Positions 53,879-63,503 of a DNA stretch of 64,000 bases are shown one piece after another. How positions within the stretch are numbered: position 1 is the first letter of the stretch; every line of letters starts with the position of its first letter. This stretch comes from Paulinella micropora (lineage: Eukaryota; Cercozoa; Imbricatea; Euglyphida). The notes under the pieces were generated by a model that searched no databases, was not told the origin of the DNA, and saw nothing but the letters and a program-made list of their open reading frames with translations. The stretch spans positions 529,428 through 593,427 of the forward strand of contig BJOX01000072.1 of the NCBI GenBank assembly GCA_009731375.1, written 5' to 3'. A program made the position numbers and the translations under genes.

Positions 53879-54465
53879 TTTTTCGAACTCATAAATTTTG
53901 GAATTTGGAACGACACACTCTCTGGGGACAATCAGTCACTGTTGTTGACTATGTCTTGGTGAGAGTGTCAAGTAGCTTCTCAACTATCAGTACGCTGTAC
54001 TGGTCGTGTGAGTGCTTGCAGTCGTCTCGGGCAAGGGAAACTACAGGTGGTAAGGGGGGTTTTGGAGAAACAGGGAAGAACCCTGATCTCCAAACTTGGA
54101 CCTTGACACCTAGGAGGTCAACATGTCAGCGATACTGGGTTTGGTGCTGACTTTGACCCATGGTATGTTTGTTTCGTTTAGCCTGGTGCTCTCTCATGGT
54201 TAGTTGAGTGAGAAGCACAGGTGGTTGAACTGGTCTGCTGTGGAAGATGTCTGCAGCTGGTGCAGGGAAGGACCCATTATGCGCCTAGCAGGCAGTGTCA
54301 GAGCGGCCAGCAATCATTATGGGAAAGAAGCATGCATTGTGTCTCTCTGTGGGAGGATGTGAGCTGGCGTGTTGTCTCTCTTTTCTCTCCTGTTGTGAGT
54401 GGAAGGGAGAGCATAGCTCTTTTATTTATTTTTTTTATCGGGGATGAGAGGGTGCATGTTTTCTT
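53879..54465 (+). other. Gypsy 5' leader, upstream part
   Basis: Low-copy DNA between the primer-binding site and the decamer array. Small frames are open but none resembles gag. Confidence 0.5.
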
Positions 54466-54980
54466 CTCTATGCATTGGATTGCATTGGATTGCATTGGAT
54501 ATGCATTGGATTGCATTGGATTGCATCGGTATGCATTGGATTGCATCTGGATTGCATATGGATTGCATTGGATTGCATCTGGATTGCATTGGATTGCATC
54601 TGGATTGCATTGGATTGCATCTGGATTGCATTGGATATGCATCGGATTGGATTGGAATGCATGGGATTGCATCTGGATTGCATTGGATTGCATTGGATTG
54701 CATCTGGATTGCATTGGAATGCAATGGATTGCATTGGATTGCATTGGAATGCATTGGAATGCATGGGATTGCATTGGATTGCATTGGATTGCATGGGATT
54801 GCATGGGATTGCATTGGAATGCATTGGAATGCATTGGAATGCATTGGATTGCATTGGATTGCATTGGATTGCATTGGATCGCATGGGATTGCATTGGATT
54901 GCATTGGAATGCATTGGAATGCATTGGATTGCATTGGATTGCATTGGATTGCATGGGATTGCATTGGAATGCATTGGAAA
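54466..54980 (+). repeat. 10-bp tandem repeat (GGATTGCATT)n inside the gypsy leader
   Basis: Roughly fifty units of TGCATTGGAT with G/A, TCTGGAT and CATGGG variants. Because 10 is not a multiple of 3, all frames stay open in several phases and both strands give long repetitive frames; none is likely to be translated. Confidence 0.92.
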
Positions 54981-55900
54981 TGTGTTAATACATGGTTTGG
55001 TCACACTGAGGAGACTGACCGAGTGGTTATTAATACATAAGTTTTGATTAAAGTTTTTTTTCTCTTATCTTTTCTTTCGGCAACAACCGGTTGGCTGATA
55101 TTCGACGGTACGCTTTGAAGGCGGAAGTGACGGATGTCACTATGGGACTTAGTGATGGGATGTCACTATGGATTTCGAAGTGATTACCGTACTGAATTGA
55201 ATGGTTTTGAAGCCGGCTGGAAGGACTGTCACTGAAATCTATACGGTGTGGGACGCACTGTATAAATATGGAGTGACATGACGGTAAAGCCATTCGGACA
55301 TCTATGGCTGCGTGTCAGATTTCAGTCACTTGGGCAGCTATGACATAGCTGAAGGAGCCGTGGGAAGGAAAGGGCTATAAAGACGGAAANNNNNNNNNNC
55401 GGTTTCGATAAGAAAATGTGTCATTCATCATATGTTATTATGGCATATTGGAGGTCACGGACTTTTTAGCCTCTGAGGGAGGTATTAAAAGCGGGCTGTC
55501 GAACCGGACGAGCGGAGTGTATGATGCTACACTTTCATTATATTATCCGCAGATGAAGGACTCTGCGCCTAGAGATGATGCTACCGCAACACGATGCCTA
55601 TGCGTTGCTCAGGTTTACCTCAAGTTGTGAACTTTGAGTGGGTATGAGATAATCGGCTAACGATACGTTGGCTAATTTTAATACATCGCGGGGGCGGGAT
55701 TCGTGGCGGCAATAAAGGCGTGGTTGGACGGAATATGTTGCCTATCAAAGGCATAGAAGGGGTGAATGGAAAGGCGAGGGCGGAGGTTACGGGGACAATG
55801 GTCTTGACCATTGAACTCTACTCCGTTATGATTATTAAAGTCCTTTGACATCCAGTTCTATGTCTGTCCGGAGTATTCGGGAGAGTTGCTGATTGGATTC
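54981..55900 (+). other. Gypsy leader, downstream part
   Basis: Low-copy DNA with a gap at 55390-55399. A 70-codon frame (55418-55630) and the region before the ATG at 55901 show no recognised domain. Confidence 0.45.
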
Positions 55901-56419
55901 ATGCAACTCAATAGGATGAATACATTAATTGATTGCCGGTCAGGTTTAATGCACTACGGAAGTAGTGATGACGACGCGGAGGATATGGTGAGGGGCCGGT
56001 CGGAGGTTCCTCTCTTCCATACGGATACTTACGCGGTGTCATACACTAAGCACGGCACGGACGGCGTCGGTGACCCACATGCAATTGCGCGAAGCGCAAG
56101 GGTGCAGATGGTCATACCGAAGCCATATCAACACCCGGCGTTGGACAATTATTATAAGGATTTCCAACCCGAGTACCGCGGGCTTGCGGGAAAGGCTAGG
56201 AAGGTTGTTCGACGTTGGGAAAAGGCAACGGTGGAGGACTTAATTCAGGGCCGGTCGGCTCAGATTATGGCTTGCACCATGGAAGAACATAACATGAAGG
56301 TGGAGGCAGGAATGGGCGGGTTCAGGGATGGAAAGAAGGGGCCTTATGTGTTCCTTCAGAACCAGTACTGCTTCCATGCAAAGGCATCACGGGCCAATAG
56401 GCCGTTGTTGAACCGTTGA
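55901..56419 (+). CDS. Gypsy gag-like frame, part 1
   Basis: From ATG 55901 the frame encodes about 172 residues, ending in TGA at 56417-56419. An acidic start (GSSDDDAEDM) precedes a mixed region ending KASRANRPLLNR. Position upstream of RT suggests Gag. I see no CCHC zinc knuckle and no clear capsid signature. The stop overlaps the next ATG (TGATG, 56417-56421), an arrangement that in some retroelements allows termination-reinitiation, or it may simply be a decayed single gag. Confidence 0.5.
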   Translation: MQLNRMNTLIDCRSGLMHYGSSDDDAEDMVRGRSEVPLFHTDTYAVSYTKHGTDGVGDPHAIARSARVQMVIPKPYQHPALDNYYKDFQPEYRGLAGKARKVVRRWEKATVEDLIQGRSAQIMACTMEEHNMKVEAGMGGFRDGKKGPYVFLQNQYCFHAKASRANRPLLNR

Positions 56420-57036
56420 TGTCGATGTGGGTGTCAACGGGGGGAACGGAGGACGAAATTTTGGATTTCGTGGGGGACATGTGGGGTGACAAACCTCTTT
56501 GTCCGCGGAATTCCGGAGAGACAATGAAGTGGCTCACGAAGTATTTCGCGGGTGATAAACCGTTCTCTATTGTCTTACCGTTCCATGACAACGCACTATG
56601 GGCGGATGAGGTTTTGGACCGGATCGCGGATCACCCAATCCCGGTGCCATCTAGGAAGCAACATTTGGTGATTGCATGTAGATTGGGCACTACGGAACAG
56701 GGGTTGGCATATCGAAACTCACTTAAAGGGTGTGACCTTCAGAAGGTGCGGGAACAAGCGTTCACGTGCTTCACAGGGTTTTACACGAAAAGGGCCCCTA
56801 TCCAGTATGCGTTGATTCTGGATCGGATGGCGAACCTTGGGAAATGGGATGAGTTTTCGGAAGTCAAGTACCATCAGAAGGAGGTGGAAATGCCCTCCGA
56901 GGATGGCCTGGTGGAGGATGCGTGGTCGGACATGGCTGAGGCACCCGAACTTAGGGATCGGAAGGATGCCCAGTCATGGGAGGATAAAATTGCTCGGATG
57001 CGGGCGGATTGGAAAGGAAAAAGAAAAGGATCTTGA
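56419..57036 (+). CDS. Gypsy gag-like frame, part 2
   Basis: From the overlapping ATG the frame runs 205 codons to TGA at 57034-57036. It includes GETMKWLTKYFAGDKPFSIV and a helical region (ILDRMANLGKWDEFSEV) and ends in a Lys-rich stretch. No domain is recognised; capsid/nucleocapsid function is inferred from position only. The downstream RT lies in the +1 frame and overlaps it, so a frameshift would be needed to make a Gag-Pol fusion. Confidence 0.5.
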   Translation: MSMWVSTGGTEDEILDFVGDMWGDKPLCPRNSGETMKWLTKYFAGDKPFSIVLPFHDNALWADEVLDRIADHPIPVPSRKQHLVIACRLGTTEQGLAYRNSLKGCDLQKVREQAFTCFTGFYTKRAPIQYALILDRMANLGKWDEFSEVKYHQKEVEMPSEDGLVEDAWSDMAEAPELRDRKDAQSWEDKIARMRADWKGKRKGS

Positions 57037-58057
57037 GAGCCTTCAGAAGGTGATGGCTAAGGAAAAGGAGATCTTTGATCCGCCTAGGCCGGGGACGGTC
57101 AAGCATTTTGAGGCCCATCTCAGGAAGATTCCGGGGATGAATATCACGCATGCCTCTAGGAGGTCTGTCCTGGGCCGTAAGGAGGAAAGTATTGCCCAGG
57201 AGAAGGCGGAGGAGTTACAAGCAGATGATTTCACAAAGTTTTCGGACTCCCCGATTTCGTCGCATGTACGCATGGTTCCAAAGCCGGATGGAGCGCTGAG
57301 GTTTTGTGTGAATTACTATTGGGCTAACAAGATCATCGAGGGTGAGCGGTACCCGCTGCCCAAGATCGATGACTGTATGCGCAAGTTAAAACACGCAAAA
57401 TTTTACTCGGTATTGGACCTCAAGAATGGGTTCTGGCAGATCCCGCTCAGCAGAAAGAGCAGGTGGCTTACAGCGTTTGTAGTGGGAATGACGCTATACC
57501 AATGGAAGGTATTGCCAATGGGTCTGAGGAACTCACCGGGCATATTTCAGGCAGCGATGCAGAAAATGCTCAGACGCCAGTTTGAGGATAAACGGGCAGG
57601 TGGGTTTATGGAGAAATATGGACAGAGGGCGAAGGATTACGCTTTCTGTTACATAGATGATATTATTATCTACTCCAATACCATGGAGGAACACCTGGCC
57701 CATATACAGGATGTTTTCCGACGGGTGAGAGAGTTTGGTCTCAAGGTGAACTTGGACAAGTGCCAGTTTGCCACCCGACAGGTTACATACCTAGGATATG
57801 ATATCTCGAACGGGACAGTAGCGATTGCGGCTAAGAAGAGGGATGCTGTGGAAGGCATTAAGCGGCCTCAGACGCGGTCGGAGTTGTTCTCCTTCATTGC
57901 GCTTGCGCAATATTACAGTCAGTTCTTTCCGAATTGGTCGGAGACGGTCAAACCGTTAAGAGAGCTGTACTTGAAAGGCGACATGCGAGAGTGGACGCCT
58001 AAACAGGAGGAGACGTTCGAGTTCATTAAGGAAATGTTGACTCGTGATCCCAAGTAG
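56837..58057 (+). CDS. Gypsy reverse transcriptase
   Basis: Motifs in order: VPKPDGALRFCVNYYWANK (fingers), YPLPKIDDCMRKL, FYSVLDLKNGFWQIPL (first catalytic Asp), VLPMGLRNSPGIFQAAMQ, CYIDDIIIYS (catalytic IDD, 57650-57661), CQFATRQVTYLGY and PQTRSELFSFIALAQYY (connection). The enzyme copies genomic RNA into DNA in the cytoplasmic particle. The frame probably enters by frameshift from the gag-like frame, since the codons before about 57020 have no function of their own and the listed start lacks an ATG. The aspartic protease (D-S/T-G) expected just upstream was not found. An in-frame TAG at 58055-58057 separates RT from RNase H. Confidence 0.93.
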   Translation: MGNGMSFRKSSTIRRRWKCPPRMAWWRMRGRTWLRHPNLGIGRMPSHGRIKLLGCGRIGKEKEKDLESLQKVMAKEKEIFDPPRPGTVKHFEAHLRKIPGMNITHASRRSVLGRKEESIAQEKAEELQADDFTKFSDSPISSHVRMVPKPDGALRFCVNYYWANKIIEGERYPLPKIDDCMRKLKHAKFYSVLDLKNGFWQIPLSRKSRWLTAFVVGMTLYQWKVLPMGLRNSPGIFQAAMQKMLRRQFEDKRAGGFMEKYGQRAKDYAFCYIDDIIIYSNTMEEHLAHIQDVFRRVREFGLKVNLDKCQFATRQVTYLGYDISNGTVAIAAKKRDAVEGIKRPQTRSELFSFIALAQYYSQFFPNWSETVKPLRELYLKGDMREWTPKQEETFEFIKEMLTRDPK

Positions 58058-58639
58058 AACAAGGATTGCATCTTGATGATGCCGGATGTGGATAAGCAGT
58101 ATGTGCTGGACGCCGATGCATCTAAGTATGCGATCGGGGCGGTCCTACAGCAATACGACGACAAAGGGGTCTTACGGCCGATCATGTACTTGAGCCGGAA
58201 GCTCAACAGGGCGGAACAGAACTACTGTACAAGGCAGAGGGAAGCCTTGGCGGTGGTTTGGTCGTTTATAAGACTCAGGGAATACTTGTGGGGGTCACGG
58301 GATATCGTGGTAAGAACGGACCACCAGAACCTTATGTGGTTGATGACGAACGATTGCACGGGCAGGCTGGCCAGGTGGCAGGCTTTGCTATCGTGTTATG
58401 ACTTCACCGTCAAGTACATTCCCGGCAAGAAGAATATTGTGGCCGACTCTTTGTCAAGAGTCAATTACTCAACTCCATCCGCATGTCTGGCTGCGATGCA
58501 GCAGATGGACGAGTTTGAGGACTTGGCATTGAGGACGGATCAAAAGGATATCTTGCCGGCGAACATGGTCTTCTATGCCAATAAGGCTCATCCGGGGACT
58601 AACAGGAAAGAGCCTGGAGGCAAAGAAGGGGGAATATAG
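58058..58639 (+). CDS. Gypsy RNase H (after in-frame TAG)
   Basis: Same frame as RT, after the TAG. Blocks: YVLDADASKYAIGAVLQQ (first catalytic Asp), TRQREALAVVWSFIRLREYL (Glu), VVRTDHQNLMWL (Asp) and KYIPGKKNIVADSLSRV (end motif). It degrades the RNA strand during cDNA synthesis. A single nonsense codon in an otherwise intact pol suggests recent inactivation or stop readthrough. The frame ends at 58637-58639 and the next part continues in another frame. Confidence 0.92.
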   Translation, partial: NKDCILMMPDVDKQYVLDADASKYAIGAVLQQYDDKGVLRPIMYLSRKLNRAEQNYCTRQREALAVVWSFIRLREYLWGSRDIVVRTDHQNLMWLMTNDCTGRLARWQALLSCYDFTVKYIPGKKNIVADSLSRVNYSTPSACLAAMQQMDEFEDLALRTDQKDILPANMVFYANKAHPGTNRKEPGGKEGGI

Positions 58640-59048
58640 GAAGGTCATGATGACTCAGTTGGAACGGGGGGTTGGCCAAACAGAGTGCTGTACGGAGCAT
58701 TTTGTGGAGGAGGCCGAGCAACGCCTGAAGGAATACGAGGCCGATAAAGCCGCTATTCTGGATGAGGATAAGGCGGAGCATGAGTGCTATTGTTGCCAGG
58801 GGCACGCGGCACCGGCCGTCCGAACCTACATGGAAGACCCGGGCGTGGAAACGGCTCCAGAGCCGGAGGTGGCCTCTACAGAGCCGTTGGGGGCTTCGGA
58901 GGGGTCGGGGCCGGATTCCAGACCTCAAGTGGGAATCCAGGTAGAGGACGGTACAGTGCGTATCGCGTCGGTGGAAGCATGGAGGCAATGTCAGAGGGCC
59001 AATGATGAGTACAAGGACTTGATCCAGTACTTTTTTGGCGGGGGATGA
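58575..59048 (+). CDS. Gypsy linker between RNase H and integrase
   Basis: Frame shifted by one relative to RNase H. It contains a charged helix (EEAEQRLKEYEADKAAILDE), a Cys/His cluster (HECYCCQGH) and a Pro/Glu-rich spacer, and ends DEYKDLIQYFF. The following integrase frame opens at a T6 run (59031-59036), so a one-base length change there could account for the break. Confidence 0.6.
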   Translation: MPIRLIRGLTGKSLEAKKGEYRKVMMTQLERGVGQTECCTEHFVEEAEQRLKEYEADKAAILDEDKAEHECYCCQGHAAPAVRTYMEDPGVETAPEPEVASTEPLGASEGSGPDSRPQVGIQVEDGTVRIASVEAWRQCQRANDEYKDLIQYFFGGG

Positions 59049-61140
59049 GCTGTTGTTGACGGAGAAGATCCGATCACAGCTCAAGACTCTGGCATGGAGG
59101 GATGGCCTCCTGTGGTACACAGGCAAGACACCGGAGACGGCCAAGAACCCGGAAAAGTGGGTCTTAAGGGTCCCAGCCAAACTGAGGCAGATGATCTACG
59201 TAGCGTCACACGTAGTCCCGTTGGTTAATCACCCGGGGGTACAGAGGACGCAGTGTATTATCAAAAGGCGATTCTGGTGGGAAGGGATGGATAAGTTCAT
59301 TAAGAAGAGGGTCAAGGGCTGCACGACCTGTCAGATGAACAAGAAACACCCAGCGGAAGGGAAAATCCCAGTTGGGAAATTTACACTGCTGGAAAGGCTC
59401 TTTGAGTTCCTGCATGTGGACCACGTGGGGCCGTTGCCGCCGGTGGGGCCGGCGAAGGATAAGTTCTTGATGACGGTCATTGATAGGGCGAGCAATTACG
59501 TCTGGGCGATACCAGTGCCGGACACTACGGCGGAGACGACAGCCAGGGAGCTGATCGATCGGATCCTATGTGTGGTAGGGGTCCCCAAGACGATTTGCTC
59601 AGATAAGGGGCCAGCCTTTGACAATGAGCTGATGGAAAGGCTCGCGAAGTATTACGGGGTCCACTGGCAGTACGTTACACCGTACAATCCGAGGGCTAAT
59701 GGCAAGATCGAGCGGGTACATAGGCCGCTCAAGTCGGCCCTAAGGACCTACTGCAAGAAGAGTCAGCTCTTGTGGAGGGAGGTGGTCCCAAGCTTTGTGT
59801 TCGGTATGAACGCGATGCCATCGAAAGCTCTTGGAGCGGGGGCGGAATGTAGATCCCCGTATCAGGTGGTGTACGGGCAGGAGCCGGTGATGCCCCAACA
59901 CTTGGTATATCAGGATGCACCTGCGCTTGCGCTGGACGAGGATGAGCTCTGGGGGGTTCGTATGCGGGTCTCAATGGAGGCCATGCAAGCGGTGCGACAA
60001 GCAAGGCTGGCGGAACAGACTCGCCAGCTAAGTAAAGAACCCTTGGAGCAGGACTTGTCTATGGTAACGTACAAGCCAGGGGACATCGTCATGTTGTATT
60101 ACCCACAGGTTCCGAAGGGCATATCATCGAAGATGTTTGTGCACTGGAAGGGGCCCTATCAGGTGGTGCAGCAGACAGGGCCGTTTAACTATTGGATAAG
60201 AGGCAGGGGGGAGAACAAGATTGTTAATGTTCGACGCCTCATTAAGTACGATCCGTTCTTAATGGAAAACGAGATGCTCCAGGAAGCGCTCGTCAGGGAA
60301 AAGGGAGAGTTTCAAGACCCTCCTAAGTTGGTAACGGATAAGGAACCCGATGGTGGAAAGCCCGGGGACCGGAAGGGCCAGGGGGAGAGGAAGGCACGGG
60401 CCCCTGAAGAGGGCGTCGGCCGGGGAAGCTCCAAAGGGCCTGAGGTCGCGGGGAAGGGGTCAGATGCGAGTCGCAAGCCACCCACAGAGGCGGCGAAGCG
60501 GGCGGCGGATAATGATCTGATTTACTCGGAACCAGGAGGTAGACCGGGGAAGCGTAGGAAAACGGAAGTGCAGGCGGAGCCGGAGGAGCCTATTGAGCCC
60601 TCGCAGGTGGATGTCAAGCACAAGTTATGGAAGGAGGGTAATAAGACACTGGGGATGAACTGGGTTCTGAATCAGTTCTATCTTGTCATACCCCCAACTA
60701 GATTCGTTGCAAAAGGGGACAAGGATACTCTTTTTGTGATGAAGGTAGTGGGACTGGCGAAAGACTCGAGGAAGACTCGATCGTCGGAAAGTGCGCTTAA
60801 GAACCTTCCGCCTATGCTGCAGTTCTACCGGTCTTGGGATAAAGATACGGTGGAGAACCGGATGTACCGCGAGTATGTCCCGGTGTGGTGGGATGCTGCG
60901 AATAGGGAAGTATGGGATGCCAAGATAGATCCGGCCTCACGGAAGGCGGACAGGGATCACGAGGCACGGACCATATCAGCGTGGCCGAGGGGAGTGTTGG
61001 ATTGCCCCTTCGAGTTACACGATGGGCACATTCCGCAAAAGATTTGGGACATGCTCAAACAGAGCGGGGTGAACTTAAAGCTAATCGGGGGTGCACACGC
61101 GACCGAAACGGTGCGGGGGAAGAAGCATCCGAGCCAGTAG
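59035..61140 (+). CDS. Gypsy integrase with GPY/F module and long C-terminal extension
   Basis: Zinc-binding HHCC: H-x6-H in HVVPLVNH, then CTTC. The catalytic core has Asp (59419, HVDHVGPLP), Asp (59602, CSDKGPAF) and Glu (59710, NGKIERVHR), with exact D-x35-E spacing. A GPY/F module (FVHWKGPYQVVQQTGPFNYW) follows. The enzyme inserts the cDNA into chromosomal DNA. About 290 residues lie beyond this module: a Lys/Gly/Glu-rich linker with a basic GKRRKTE stretch (possible nuclear signal), then a folded-looking tail (GMNWVLNQFYLVIPPTRFVA, then MLQFYRSWDKDTVENRMYRE). I do not recognise the tail; it does not look like a chromodomain. The frame is intact to TAG 61138-61140. Confidence 0.93.
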   Translation: MAGDELLLTEKIRSQLKTLAWRDGLLWYTGKTPETAKNPEKWVLRVPAKLRQMIYVASHVVPLVNHPGVQRTQCIIKRRFWWEGMDKFIKKRVKGCTTCQMNKKHPAEGKIPVGKFTLLERLFEFLHVDHVGPLPPVGPAKDKFLMTVIDRASNYVWAIPVPDTTAETTARELIDRILCVVGVPKTICSDKGPAFDNELMERLAKYYGVHWQYVTPYNPRANGKIERVHRPLKSALRTYCKKSQLLWREVVPSFVFGMNAMPSKALGAGAECRSPYQVVYGQEPVMPQHLVYQDAPALALDEDELWGVRMRVSMEAMQAVRQARLAEQTRQLSKEPLEQDLSMVTYKPGDIVMLYYPQVPKGISSKMFVHWKGPYQVVQQTGPFNYWIRGRGENKIVNVRRLIKYDPFLMENEMLQEALVREKGEFQDPPKLVTDKEPDGGKPGDRKGQGERKARAPEEGVGRGSSKGPEVAGKGSDASRKPPTEAAKRAADNDLIYSEPGGRPGKRRKTEVQAEPEEPIEPSQVDVKHKLWKEGNKTLGMNWVLNQFYLVIPPTRFVAKGDKDTLFVMKVVGLAKDSRKTRSSESALKNLPPMLQFYRSWDKDTVENRMYREYVPVWWDAANREVWDAKIDPASRKADRDHEARTISAWPRGVLDCPFELHDGHIPQKIWDMLKQSGVNLKLIGGAHATETVRGKKHPSQ

Positions 61141-61709
61141 GGAGGAAACATCCGGAAGGGGTGAAGGAAGAAGGAATTGGAATTCGGGTCGGGGAAAAGG
61201 GAAGTTGGGCGCACATTGACAATAGTGTGGGGGAAATTTGTTCTGGGGACCCTACTCAACATTAAAACTTTACTGACACGGTACGGGAGAGGAACTCGGC
61301 GAGAAGGCCATCGTCGTTTTAAGGGTTGGACTTTGGGGTTCGGTCAATTCGGATTTTGGGGCCAAACACCATTCACATTTGATGGATTAGACAGGGTCTG
61401 ATTGATGGTCGGTCAGATTATGGGACTGTGACTTCGGGAAATCGCGCGCGTAGGGGGATGAAGGCATGAACTGGTCGAGTGCCTGATTCACGATCTTCGG
61501 GCAACATTAAGCCTTGGAGCTTAGCCCACATGAAGCACAGGCCTATAATCCGTTGGGTGGCTCTTGATAAAATTTGATCAGGGGTCGAGCTGAGGTGGCT
61601 CTTGGGATGATGGACAGTCGGCTGGGATTCCCCAAAAAGCAGGTGCTGACGAGATTGCTAGATGTAGTCTCCGTTGGTATTACTCCAGAGTTGAGATCCG
61701 AGCGATCTC
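61141..61709 (+). other. Gypsy 3' non-coding region
   Basis: No recognised frame (possible small env-like genes are absent). G-rich DNA leads to the polypurine tract. Confidence 0.6.
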
Positions 61710-61726
61710 AAAGGAGGTGGAAGGGG
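61710..61726 (+). other. Polypurine tract
   Basis: AAAGGAGGTGGAAGGGG lies just before the 3' LTR (TGCTA then TGTAAC); one T interrupts it. It primes plus-strand DNA synthesis in LTR elements. Confidence 0.75.
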
Positions 61727-61731
61727 TGCTA

Positions 61732-62429
61732 TGTAACACTTACGGTATACTACATCGTTTTTACGCTATTAGGGTTTACGGGAATTTACTCGTGGAAGTA
61801 ATTTCTTGTTATTAAATGTATTTTAAGATGAATTCTTATTACATTTCCGGTTCTGATTAATACATCCGGTTTTAACGTGGTTTTAGGATATGGAATATGA
61901 AAAGAAAGCTGGGATGCTTGGAGTCTCATAGGACCTTAAAACCTACATCTAACACGTAACCGTTTACCGGAGTGGAGAAAGGTTTTCAGGATGCAGATTA
62001 CATGATTATGTAGCATCCATATTGAATAATCTCCCACATTAATAGCGTTGACCCGATCCTTCTACATCATATGTAGTATGACGTTTTGGAAAAAAGGTCA
62101 CGGAAATTCCGTGAAATTTTGCCTTTTTTCCCGTGACTGGGAATTCATGGCTAAGTAAGGGAAATTGCACTGATGGGTTGTTGTTGGGGTATGTTTTGGC
62201 ATTTGTGCAGGCTACGGACGTAACGAAACGTGTCAGTTGACCCTGTCAAAGGGACACTCCGTTTTTAACGGTTTTTCCCTCTGACTTCAAGTTGTTGTTT
62301 GGGTTCAGACTTGATTTCCCTTTCTACTTTAGAAGTGGAGGTTAGTTCTGAACCAGTTGTGTTCAACGTAATTATTAAATTCCTTTTTATTATTGAGCTC
62401 GTAAGGGTAAGACCTCCGGTCTTAATACA
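61732..62429 (+). repeat. 3' LTR (698 bp)
   Basis: TGTAACACTTACGG to CGGTCTTAATACA, colinear with the 5' LTR. Small indels near 62068 and 62290 account for the length difference. Confidence 0.93.
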
Positions 62430-62510
62430 GCACTGTCACTGTGACTTTAACTTCATAGTAGTTGTAATAAGATCCTTAGTTACTGGTAAACCGCCCAACT
62501 TTTCAGGACC

Positions 62511-62629
62511 GTTCCACACCACCCAGATTTCCGGGTTCTGGTATAAAGTGGCACCACAGACCAGGCTTTTCAGGAGGCAAACCCAGAAAGTGGCCCCAGA
62601 AACCCAGAATTCTGGGCACATAGGGGAAC
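62511..62629. mobile_element. MITE-P copy 2 (short, diverged)
   Basis: Starts GTTCCACACCACCCAGATTT, matching copy 1. It carries 'accaggcttttcaggaggca' and ends in an imperfect inverse (attctgggcacataggggaac). Confidence 0.55.
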
Positions 62630-62991
62630 TCATTGTTCTCCATCATCAACATGCCAGAGCAGATTATTGGAAAGCCCTGGCCACGAGCTCTTCAACACTC
62701 AAGGATGTGGCTTCAGCTTTGTCATTATTAGCACTATGATCGGTGGAGAAATGATGCGACGAGACAGTTGGGCGATGGTGGCCAGCTGAACGTCGCTTAG
62801 TTGTATTACTACTTCTACACATTGCTTGCACTGCGTGCGTGCTTGGTGGTGACTTGCCCTTACATGCTACATGTAATATGAAACTGTAATTGATATGAAT
62901 GATTATTGCTGATTAGGATATGATAGATCCGCGGTCTACATTCTACATGTATTTTAGTATGGAAACTGCATTGCTTATTAGGTGCCAACCT
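62630..62991. other. Low-copy DNA, no gene recognised
   Basis: Contains a repeated patch ('ctacatgtaatatgaaactg' at 62869; related 'ctacatgtattttagtatgg' at 62943 and 'ctacttgtagccagtatgaa' at 63138). Confidence 0.5.
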
Positions 62992-63113
62992 ACAACACAC
63001 AGATTTCCGGGTTCTGGGTGTGAAAGTGCCACCGCAGACCGGGCTTTTCAGGCCGCAAACCCAGAAAGTGGCACCAGAAAGTGGAACCAGAAACTCGGAA
63101 ATTCTGGGTGTTA
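62992..63113. mobile_element. MITE-P copy 3 (short, diverged)
   Basis: 'acacacagatttccgggttc' at the left and 'aactcggaaattctgggtgt' at the right form imperfect inverted ends. The inside shares 'gaccgggcttttcaggccgc' with copy 2. Confidence 0.55.
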
Positions 63114-63442
63114 TATTGTCATCCGCGGCCTACGTACTACTTGTAGCCAGTATGAAACTGTATATTTAAGCGTTGCCTATTCATTATCAAGAAATGATGA
63201 TCCATGGGCCTATACAGACCATGTACACAGTTATGATAGTACATGATCGTGGCCTTAAAAAAAGTCAGAACTATATGTGTGAAAGTGTGTGTGTGTGTGT
63301 GTGTGTGTTTGCGGGTGAGTGTTGCATGCAAACTAGCAGGCAAAATTTTTTTCCGGGAACCTGTCCACATGCAGTGGTGGTGGCCCCCCCCCCCTCTCTC
63401 TCTATCTATATATATATATATAAATATGTATACATACATACA

Positions 63443-63475
<33 letters not shown>

Positions 63476-63503
63476 ATATGTATACATACACACACACACA
63501 TAT
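63114..63503. other. Low-copy DNA with GT, CT and TA arrays before the last gene
   Basis: GT repeats (63284-63309), poly(C)/CT (63386-63401), TA arrays and CA repeats (63489-63500). No promoter motif assigned. Confidence 0.6.

Larger units (their letters stand above)
53172..62429 (+). mobile_element. Complete Ty3/gypsy LTR retrotransposon, ~9.26 kb
   Basis: Two LTRs (53172-53861 and 61732-62429) in direct orientation, both TGT...ACA, enclose a primer-binding-site candidate, gag-like frames, reverse transcriptase, RNase H, integrase and a polypurine tract, in the RT-RH-IN order of Ty3/gypsy (Metaviridae-type) elements. The 4-bp flanks are GCAC at 53168-53171 and GCAC at 62430-62433, a perfect target-site duplication, so both ends of one insertion are present. 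The LTRs differ by scattered substitutions and small indels, so the insertion is not very recent. Coding is broken by one in-frame stop and frame changes; a 10-N gap lies at 55390-55399. Confidence 0.95.

Noticed and set aside
53767-54150. 127-codon frame at the 5' LTR end and its copy at 62299-62739
   Set aside because: Both begin within the LTR because the LTR is duplicated, then diverge into unrelated DNA; not a gene.
54221-54988. Long plus- and minus-strand frames in the gypsy leader
   Set aside because: They result from the 10-bp repeat, which leaves several frames open on both strands.
58599-59180. Minus-strand frames opposite the gypsy pol region
   Set aside because: They lie antisense to well-supported integrase and RNase H coding sequence.
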